A stretch of 5,406 nt of DNA from positions 1 through 5,406 of the forward strand of contig JALWGP010000045.1 of the NCBI GenBank assembly GCA_027038775.1. Reading direction: 5' to 3'. A program made the position numbers and the translations under genes. The notes below the pieces were generated by a model. The model was given only the letters and a program-made list of their open reading frames with translations, was not told where the DNA came from and searched no databases. Each line of letters opens with the position of its first letter. Positions within the stretch are counted from its first letter, which is position 1. Source of the DNA: Sedimenticola sp. (GTDB lineage Bacteria; Pseudomonadota; Gammaproteobacteria; Chromatiales; Chromatiaceae). This document shows, piece after piece, positions 1 through 4,649 of the stretch.

Positions 1-1659
1 GTTGTCACGCTGGTACAGTTCGCGGGAGAGCTGGTTGTGGCAGTTGGTGCACCACAGGCCCTTGCCGCCCTTGCCGTTGCCGATCTGGGAGACGTTGGCC
101 TGCAGCCACTTGCCGATGGCATTGAGGTGCTCGGGCGACTCCACGCCGTCCTTGTCCTTGCCGGGGTAGGAGTGGACATCGCGGCCCACGTAGCAGCCGC
201 CGGCGGCATCCCGGTTGTCGGCGTCGGCATAGGCGTTCTTGCCGTCCGGCGTGATGGGATACTCGTCCATGCTGCGGTCGTAGCGGTGCGCCGGGTGGCA
301 ACCCTGGCAGGCGCCGGAACGCCCCTGGGAGTCGGGCAGCGGGCGCTTGGTCTGGTGCACCGTGTGGATCGCCTCGGTGAGTGCCGGGATCAACTTCTCT
401 TTGCCATCCTTGCCCTTGTGGGTCTTGGAAGCGAGCACACCGATGACGTTGTCGGCGTGGCACTTCTGGCAGAGGATCGGATCCCGGCCCAGCCGGTTCA
501 TGGTGGAGCGGCTGTTGGGATCGTAGTTCTTCAGGAAGTCGGTGCCGTTGTGGTCGTCATGCATCTCCAGGATGGAGATGGAGGTCGCCTTCAGGTCGGC
601 GATCCAGTCGGACGCCCCCAAGCCCTTCCAGAAGGCCCGCTCCTGCTTGTAGAGCTGGTACTTCTTGCCGTTGGCGTTCTCGTTGCCATGGCAGTTGGAG
701 CAGTTGGGGATGTCGATGGGGTTGGTGCCCACGAAGGTGATAGGCTTGCCACTGTGGCTGTCCAGCACCGGCTTTCCGGTGTCGGCATCCACCAGGCTCA
801 CCCAGTTCTCCTGGAAGGGCTGGATGTCGCTCTCCACCAGGGTGAGGATGTCCTTGGCCGCCGTGCGGTCGTTGAAGGGCGTCAGCGGCAGGCCGAGCGC
901 ATCCCAGATGCCCGGGTTGGTGAGCACGATGGGCACGTTGTCCAGCACCGGGGACTTGGTGAAGACGATGGTGCCCTTCTCACCCGTGTAGTGGAGATGA
1001 CCACCACTCATGGGGCTGGGCACCGCCGCACCCGCCGGACCGTTGTCACGCGGGATGGGAATCTGGATGCCCACGAACAGCTTCTCGCTGTCCTTGCTGG
1101 TGCCCTTGGGATTGGTCCCCTTCAGATCCTTGTAAACATACAGGTGAGTGAAGTAGGCGTTGGCGACATTCTCGTTCTTCTCGTATTTGCCGTCACCGTC
1201 CACGTCATAGGGCACGTCCCAGTACTTGAGCTTGTTGCCCTCTGAGTAGGTGTTGTCGACAAAGCCATAGGCCAGCTTGAAGCGCTTCTTGCCATCCACC
1301 ACCACGGATGCATCCTCCTCGTCTGCCTCCAGCAGTTCGGGATACTTCTTGCGTCCGGTGGCGGTCTTGATCACCTGGGACTGCACCGAGTTGTAAGGCG
1401 GCAGCACACAGCAGTAGCTGAAGTCGAAGCCGGTGCAGTGCATGCCCAGCTCGTAGTTGATGGTGATGTTGTAGTCGTTCTTGGGCTTGCTGGTATCGGC
1501 CGCGACCTCGGGACCACCGTACATCTTGGGCTCCATGGGAACCACGGGCGCGTGTCTGGCTTCGGCCTTGGCTGTCTCCTTTTCTGCGGCGGGTTCCTGC
1601 GTCGTGCACGCACTGACCGCCAGCGCGGCAACCATGGCCGCGGACAATGCCTTTTTCAT
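1..1659 (-). CDS. Multiheme cytochrome c lipoprotein (partial, C-terminus beyond the left edge)
   Basis: The reading frame starts at the ATG read leftward from 1659 and stays open to base 1, giving 553 residues without a stop. Residues 1-18 form a lipoprotein signal ending in VSAC, so Cys18 is the probable lipidated residue; Thr at +2 gives no inner-membrane retention signal and fits an outer-membrane location. An Ala/Glu/Lys/Pro linker follows. Residues 71-90 carry LGMHC, a CC pair (Cys83, Cys84) and VLPPYN. Residues 152-163 match a calcium-binding EF-hand loop. Heme motifs CXXCH lie at 320-324 (CSNCH), 397-401 (CQKCH), 451-455 (CQGCH) and 537-541 (CTNCH); more may follow outside the window. 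Extra histidines (HDDH, HTVH, HPAH) could be axial ligands. It is a putative periplasm-facing or surface electron carrier or reductase. I do not recognise a named family member. The cytochrome assignment is firm; the partner and substrate are unknown. Confidence 0.9.
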   Translation of the reverse strand, partial: MKKALSAAMVAALAVSACTTQEPAAEKETAKAEARHAPVVPMEPKMYGGPEVAADTSKPKNDYNITINYELGMHCTGFDFSYCCVLPPYNSVQSQVIKTATGRKKYPELLEADEEDASVVVDGKKRFKLAYGFVDNTYSEGNKLKYWDVPYDVDGDGKYEKNENVANAYFTHLYVYKDLKGTNPKGTSKDSEKLFVGIQIPIPRDNGPAGAAVPSPMSGGHLHYTGEKGTIVFTKSPVLDNVPIVLTNPGIWDALGLPLTPFNDRTAAKDILTLVESDIQPFQENWVSLVDADTGKPVLDSHSGKPITFVGTNPIDIPNCSNCHGNENANGKKYQLYKQERAFWKGLGASDWIADLKATSISILEMHDDHNGTDFLKNYDPNSRSTMNRLGRDPILCQKCHADNVIGVLASKTHKGKDGKEKLIPALTEAIHTVHQTKRPLPDSQGRSGACQGCHPAHRYDRSMDEYPITPDGKNAYADADNRDAAGGCYVGRDVHSYPGKDKDGVESPEHLNAIGKWLQANVSQIGNGKGGKGLWCTNCHNQLSRELYQRDN

Positions 1660-1664
1660 GTTAT

Positions 1665-1673
1665 CCCCCCCTT
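1665..1673 (-). promoter_or_regulatory. Ribosome binding site of the multiheme cytochrome gene
   Basis: Read on the minus strand this is AAGGGGGGG, 5 nt before the ATG at 1659. This purine run supports that ATG over the internal ATG at codon 9, and the chosen start preserves a complete Lys-Lys lipoprotein signal. Confidence 0.7.
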
Positions 1674-1687
1674 GTAACGAAGACCGT

Positions 1688-1716
1688 CCGAATCAGGAGC
1701 GCAGGCTCCTGACCGG
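1688..1716 (-). promoter_or_regulatory. Hairpin in the leader of the multiheme cytochrome mRNA
   Basis: TCAGGAGC (1693-1700) and GCTCCTGA (1705-1712) form a perfect 8-bp stem with a 4-nt loop. CCG at 1688-1690 and CGG at 1714-1716 extend it by 3 bp across a small internal loop. It lies about 30 nt upstream of the start codon and has no T-tract on the minus strand, so it is more likely an mRNA stability or translation-control element, or a protein-binding palindrome, than a terminator. The arm region also carries one copy of ACCGTCCG (1683-1690), which recurs at 1745-1752. Confidence 0.5.
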
Positions 1717-1820
1717 AGGTATACGATTACGAATTTTTGATGTCACCGTCCGTTGGCGACACCCCCCTCCAAAATTCGCCTCCTTTGGATCAATTCTTCA
1801 CGCGAGATTTCGGAGGCTCA

Positions 1821-1850
1821 ATGCTATCACCAAGCATTCGACAAAGTCAA
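1821..1850 (-). promoter_or_regulatory. Candidate sigma-70 promoter for the multiheme cytochrome gene
   Basis: On the minus strand a -35-like TTGACT (1850-1845, 5 of 6 consensus) is followed after 18 nt by a -10-like TAGCAT (1826-1821, 4 of 6). Transcription would start near 1814 and give a leader of about 155 nt before the ATG at 1659. The -10 match is moderate, so this is a prediction from consensus only. It overlaps the rightward promoter candidate at 1838-1866. Confidence 0.4.
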
Positions 1851-1866
1851 ATTTTTTCAATATAAA
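1838..1866 (+). promoter_or_regulatory. Candidate sigma-70 promoter for the diheme cytochrome gene
   Basis: TCGACA (1838-1843, 5 of 6 to TTGACA) and TATAAA (1861-1866, 5 of 6 to TATAAT) are separated by the optimal 17 nt. The site sits at the edge of the only strongly AT-rich stretch in the window. A start near 1873 would give a leader of about 267 nt before the ATG at 2140. AT-rich DNA yields chance matches, so confidence is moderate. Confidence 0.45.
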
Positions 1867-1872
1867 CAATAA

Positions 1873-2139
1873 TTTAGAAAATCATAATTTATTGATAAGC
1901 CAATGCTCCAGACTCATGTTCACCGGCGGGGCGGGATACCGGACAGCGCCCCCATGACTCAGATCAATGACAATTTCCGGCCGGCAACGCTATGTTTTGC
2001 TGAACAATTCAAACAATCAGCGGCCCGCGCCGGACGGCGGCCCGCGCAAGGGAACGCGGGCATCGACTCAGTCCACCACCGGCAGGTGGAGAAAGAAGCC
2101 GGGCCGGCGTTTCATCCAAAGTTCCCGAGGATCGGAGTC
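1873..2139 (+). other. Long, GC-rich, structured leader of the diheme cytochrome gene
   Basis: I find no convincing gene in this stretch. After the AT-rich patch it holds several short inverted repeats: GGGGCG (1928-1933) with CGCCCC (1947-1952), CCCGCG (2041-2046) with CGCGGG (2055-2060), and TCCACC (2072-2077) with GGTGGA (2085-2090). CGGCCCGCGC is directly repeated at 2021-2030 and 2038-2047. The frame of the downstream gene is open back to 1903, but its possible starts there (ATG 1903, ATG 1954) lack a ribosome site and would place about 62-79 unusual residues in front of a good signal peptide. I recognise no known riboswitch. Confidence 0.4.
2127..2130 (+). promoter_or_regulatory. Ribosome binding site of the diheme cytochrome gene
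   Basis: GAGG lies 9 nt before the ATG at 2140. A second GGAG at 2134-2137 is too close to the start to be used. Together with the signal peptide that begins right after, this fixes 2140 as the start instead of the upstream in-frame ATG codons. Confidence 0.55.
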
Positions 2140-2910
2140 ATGATTACGATCACATCCATCGTCACAGACCGTCGCTTCAGGCTGGCTGCTGCCGTCTCGT
2201 GCCTGGCCGCAGCTCTTTCCGTGGCGCAGGCGGAGGCCTTCAAGAAGAGCGCGCCTCCCCACCTCAAGGAGTTCGAGGAGGCCATGAAGCTGACGCCTGA
2301 TATCGAAAACGGCCGCGAACTCTTCAAGCATTACTGCGTCACCTGTCACGGCCCGGAGGGCTGGGGCGTGCCGGGCAGCGGTTATCCGCAGATCGCCGGC
2401 CAGCTCAAGGATGTCATCATCAAGCAGCTTGCCGACTTCCGCGCCGGAAACCGCGACAATCCCATCATGCGCGCGTTCTCTTCCCGCCGTTCCCTGGGTG
2501 GCCCCCAGGAGATCGCTGACGTGGCCGCCTACATCGCATCCCTGCCCATGACCCCGCGCAACGAGAAAGGCTTCAAGCTGCGCGTGGAGGAAGGGAAAAG
2601 ACTCTACCAGGAGCTCTGCGCCGACTGTCATGGCGAACGCGGAGAAGGGGACCCCAAAAAGCACGCCCCACGGCTTCACGGCCAGCACTACAGTTACCTG
2701 ATGCGCCAGTTCAACTGGATTCGCAACGGTCGCCGGCGCAACGCCGACAAGAAGATGGTGGAGCAGATCCAGGAGATGACGCCCCGGCAGCAGGTGGCCA
2801 TCATGTCCTACCTTTCAAACCTGAAGGGAGACAATGTGGCCAAGGACGGTTGGCGCAATCCCGACTTCGACCAGTTCGACCGCAGCTGGCGTCCCGCCAA
2901 GCTGCGCTGA
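2140..2910 (+). CDS. Exported diheme cytochrome c, c4/c553 type
   Basis: The protein has 256 residues from the ATG at 2140. Residues 1-33 form a Sec signal peptide: basic RRFR, a hydrophobic Ala/Val core, and AQA or AEA at the cleavage site. Two homologous cytochrome c domains follow. Domain 1 has CVTCH at 66-70 and a probable Met ligand at 110, with the helix ending VAAYIASL. Domain 2 has CADCH at 160-164 and, by alignment to domain 1, Met206 as ligand (Met213 is the alternative), with the helix ending MSYLSNL. Tandem class I domains with His-Met hemes are typical of cytochrome c4, a periplasmic electron shuttle to terminal reductases or oxidases. A basic patch (NGRRRNADKK) before the second helix and a Trp-rich 27-residue tail are extra. 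The gene diverges from the multiheme cytochrome and converges on the ankyrin gene. It is likely a carrier between membrane and outer partners; the exact partner is inferred. Confidence 0.9.
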   Translation: MITITSIVTDRRFRLAAAVSCLAAALSVAQAEAFKKSAPPHLKEFEEAMKLTPDIENGRELFKHYCVTCHGPEGWGVPGSGYPQIAGQLKDVIIKQLADFRAGNRDNPIMRAFSSRRSLGGPQEIADVAAYIASLPMTPRNEKGFKLRVEEGKRLYQELCADCHGERGEGDPKKHAPRLHGQHYSYLMRQFNWIRNGRRRNADKKMVEQIQEMTPRQQVAIMSYLSNLKGDNVAKDGWRNPDFDQFDRSWRPAKLR

Positions 2911-2935
2911 CACACCGCGCAAACCCGCGCGCGAA

Positions 2936-2959
2936 AAGGCCCTGCCGAAGCAGGGCCTT
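2936..2959. terminator. Bidirectional rho-independent terminator between convergent genes
   Basis: AAGGCCCTGC and GCAGGGCCTT form a perfect 10-bp stem around a 4-nt loop. Read leftward the loop is TTCG closed by C-G, an exceptionally stable tetraloop, and the RNA ends in a TTTT run (2937-2934), so it is a canonical terminator for the ankyrin operon, 27 nt past its stop. Read rightward, 25 nt past the diheme cytochrome stop, the T-run is short (TTCTG), so termination there is probably weaker. Confidence 0.8.
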
Positions 2960-2986
2960 CTGCGTTGAATCCATCCGGATCCGGGT

Positions 2987-3967
2987 TCAGTGGGCCACCT
3001 CCTTTTCTGCGGCTGCTTCCAACAGCTTCAGGCTTCGGCTGTTGCGGATGCCCCGGGCGATGTCCATCGCGGTCTCGCCATTGCGATTCTTCAGGTCCAG
3101 CCTCGCGCCCCGGGCCAACAGCACCTTGACCACTTCCGGCTCACGCACGGCCACCGCTTCCATGAGCGCCGTGGTCCCCTCGTTGTCCCTGGCATTGATG
3201 TCCGCACCGTTTTGCAGCAGCAGCACTACTGCATCCACGTTGCCGCTGCCAGCCGCCCAGATGAGGGGGGTGGCACCGTCCGCCGACCGCTTGTTCACGT
3301 CCGCACCCGCTGCCAGGAGCGTCTTCACGACCTCGAGGTTCTTGCCCTTCTCCACCGCGTGGATGAGCGCCGTTTTCCCCTTCTTGTCCTGCAGATCGAC
3401 CTTGGCATGGTGTTTCAGGAGCAGTTTCACCGCGTCCAGGTGGTCGTATTCCGCGGCCAGCATCAGCGGCGTGCGCCCCTCCTTGTCCCGGTCGTTGGGG
3501 TCGGCACCACGAAACAGCAGCTGTTCCAGCATTTCGGTCTCGCCATAACGGGCCGCCAGCAACACCGGCGTGGTGCCGGCGCGGGTGCGCGCATTGAGTT
3601 CGGCCCCCCGCTCGATGAGCAGCGCCGTCACCTCCGACTCACCGTTCTCCGCCGCCAGGGTGAGCGCCGTACAGTTGGCCACCGTCTTCCGGTTCACGTC
3701 GGCTCCCCTGGAGAGCAGCAGTGACACCGCGGCCAGGCTGCCGTTCTCCGCTGCCATCATGAGCGCCGTCTTGCCGTACTTGTTGGCGGCATTCACGTCA
3801 GCCCCCTGGTCCAACAGCTTTTCCATGGTCTCCACGTCGTCGATGGCCGCCGCCAGCCGCAGCTCGCGCCCGAGCTCGGCCTTGTCCGCCGCCCAGGCTT
3901 GGGCGCCCAGCAGCAGGAACAACCCCAGGAGCAGCGGAAATACCTTTCCAGTGCGATCTCTCTTCAT
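2987..3967 (-). CDS. Exported ankyrin-repeat protein
   Basis: The protein has 326 residues from the ATG at 3967, chosen because AGGAGG stands 6 nt upstream and the signal peptide then begins at once. An in-frame TTG at 3997 would add 10 residues and overlap the stop of the upstream gene, and is less likely. Residues 1-26 are a signal peptide (MKRDR, Leu-rich core, AWA cleavage site), so it should be periplasmic. Residues about 32-322 are nine ankyrin repeats of about 33 residues with typical G-x-T-A/P-L, LLL-x-x-GAD-V/I-N signatures; the first and last are capping repeats. There is no other domain. Ankyrin repeats bind proteins, so a scaffold, chaperone or complex-assembly role is inferred, probably for the cytochromes encoded next to it. 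It is the second gene of an operon with the tetraheme cytochrome, and a terminator follows. Confidence 0.88.
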   Translation of the reverse strand: MKRDRTGKVFPLLLGLFLLLGAQAWAADKAELGRELRLAAAIDDVETMEKLLDQGADVNAANKYGKTALMMAAENGSLAAVSLLLSRGADVNRKTVANCTALTLAAENGESEVTALLIERGAELNARTRAGTTPVLLAARYGETEMLEQLLFRGADPNDRDKEGRTPLMLAAEYDHLDAVKLLLKHHAKVDLQDKKGKTALIHAVEKGKNLEVVKTLLAAGADVNKRSADGATPLIWAAGSGNVDAVVLLLQNGADINARDNEGTTALMEAVAVREPEVVKVLLARGARLDLKNRNGETAMDIARGIRNSRSLKLLEAAAEKEVAH

Positions 3968-3973
3968 CTTCAG

Positions 3974-3979
3974 CCTCCT
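3974..3979 (-). promoter_or_regulatory. Ribosome binding site of the ankyrin-repeat gene
   Basis: On the minus strand this is a perfect AGGAGG, 6 nt before the ATG at 3967. It lies within the 26-bp gap after the tetraheme cytochrome stop and decides the start codon. Confidence 0.8.
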
Positions 3980-3993
3980 CGCGCTCGGGACCG

Positions 3994-4542
3994 TCAACCT
4001 GCCGCCGGCTCTTCAGGTTCTTCAGGTTCGTCCGGCTCCTCGTGGGCGATCCCCTTGTGGCAGTCGATGCAGGTCTTGCCCTCGTCCCTGGCCCGGCCAT
4101 GGCGCTTGCGCGCGCTGCGGTCCTGCTCGGCCAGGTCCATGGCGTCCCAGGAGTGGCAGGAACGGCACTCCCTCGAGTCGGTGGACTTCATCTTCCTCCA
4201 CACCGCGCTGGCCATCTCCCAGCGGCGCGCCTCGTATTTCTCCAAGGTGTCGATGGTGCCCATGATCTCGTGGTAGACATCCTTGGCGGCCATCACCTTG
4301 GCGATCATCTTGGGGATGAAAGGCTTGGGCACATGGCAGTCGGCGCACCCGGCGCGCACGCCCGAGGGACTCTTCCAGTGGATGGTCTCCTGCAGCTCCT
4401 TCAGGTTGACCTTCATGCTGTGGCACGAAGTGCAGAATTCGGTTTCGTTGGTCATGGCCAGCCCCACGTTGAACAGGCCGGCAAAGATGACGCCCGCCAG
4501 AAAGATGACGATGGCGATGCCCAGGCTGATGCGTTGAGCCAT
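3994..4542 (-). CDS. NapC/NirT-family membrane-anchored tetraheme cytochrome c (probable quinol dehydrogenase)
   Basis: The protein has 182 residues. Residues 5-29 are one uncleaved N-terminal membrane helix; the rest is periplasmic. Four CXXCH motifs lie at 37-41 (CTSCH), 66-70 (CADCH), 126-130 (CRSCH) and 158-162 (CIDCH). The first is followed by S-M, so Met43 is in the place of the unusual heme-1 ligand known from NrfH. KDVYHEIMGTID (87-98), SRECRSCHSWDAMD (123-136) and TCIDCHKGIAH (157-167) are family hallmarks. Members such as NapC, NirT, NrfH and CymA oxidise menaquinol or ubiquinol and pass electrons to periplasmic reductases. The size is close to that of CymA and NirT. No reductase such as NapA or NirS is beside it, so the acceptor is unknown; the local diheme and multiheme cytochromes are candidates. 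The acidic tail (DEPEEPEEP) is unusual. It is the first gene of the operon with the ankyrin protein. Confidence 0.93.
   Translation of the reverse strand: MAQRISLGIAIVIFLAGVIFAGLFNVGLAMTNETEFCTSCHSMKVNLKELQETIHWKSPSGVRAGCADCHVPKPFIPKMIAKVMAAKDVYHEIMGTIDTLEKYEARRWEMASAVWRKMKSTDSRECRSCHSWDAMDLAEQDRSARKRHGRARDEGKTCIDCHKGIAHEEPDEPEEPEEPAAG
4011..4028 (-). repeat. Tandem 9-nt repeat encoding the acidic tail of the tetraheme cytochrome
   Basis: CTTCAGGTT occurs twice in tandem (4011-4019, 4020-4028), followed by a degenerate third unit CGTCCGGCT (4029-4037). On the minus strand each unit codes three residues of the Glu-Pro-Glu/Asp type, producing the C-terminal low-complexity tail. The unit is a multiple of three, so a gain or loss would change tail length without a frameshift. 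Confidence 0.65.
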
Positions 4543-4547
4543 TGCTT

Positions 4548-4554
4548 CCTCCCC
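4548..4554 (-). promoter_or_regulatory. Ribosome binding site of the tetraheme cytochrome gene
   Basis: On the minus strand this is GGGGAGG, 5 nt before the ATG at 4542. It supports the start that gives a complete N-terminal membrane anchor. Confidence 0.75.
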
Positions 4555-4586
4555 AAACTACCTTTGGTTTCAACTTTCGGATTCAC

Positions 4587-4609
4587 GGCCATTTCGATGG
4601 CCTGTTTTT
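4587..4609 (+). terminator. Terminator-like hairpin facing the plus strand
   Basis: GGCCAT (4587-4592) and ATGGCC (4597-4602) pair around a TTCG loop, and TGTTTTT follows at 4603-4609. The T-tract is on the plus strand, opposite to both flanking genes, so it would stop rightward (antisense) transcription. On the minus strand the same hairpin lies in the leader of the tetraheme cytochrome gene. The stem is only 6 bp, so activity is uncertain. Confidence 0.4.
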
Positions 4610-4632
4610 GTTCCGGCGGATGTTCTCCCGGG

Positions 4633-4649
4633 ACGGGACGCCCGTTTTC
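4633..4649 (+). terminator. Second small hairpin with a plus-strand T-tract
   Basis: ACGGG (4633-4637) and CCCGT (4641-4645) pair around a 3-nt loop, followed by a T-rich run that reaches the stop codon of the TRAP permease. It is weak, and again faces the plus strand. No clear minus-strand terminator is seen after the TRAP gene, so read-through into the tetraheme cytochrome gene is possible. I see no convincing promoter in the 107-bp spacer 4543-4649. Confidence 0.25.

Noticed and set aside
37..1245. Long open frame on the plus strand (402 codons) opposite the multiheme cytochrome
   Set aside because: The minus-strand frame carries four CXXCH motifs, a lipoprotein signal and a ribosome site; the plus-strand translation is a low-complexity Val/Gly/Ala shadow of it.
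1740..1975. FNR- or CRP-like operator sites
   Set aside because: Only half-sites such as TTGAT or ATCAA are present; no full palindrome with the right spacing was found.
1903..2139. Upstream ATG starts (1903, 1954) for the diheme cytochrome
   Set aside because: They have no ribosome site and would bury the signal peptide about 62-79 residues inside the protein; ATG 2140 has GAGG upstream.
2068..2688. Open frame on the minus strand opposite the diheme cytochrome
   Set aside because: It is antisense to two clear heme domains, and its translation shows no signal, domain or ribosome site.
3965..3997. TTG at 3997 as start of the ankyrin gene
   Set aside because: The ATG at 3967 has a perfect AGGAGG 6 nt upstream and begins directly with a normal signal peptide.
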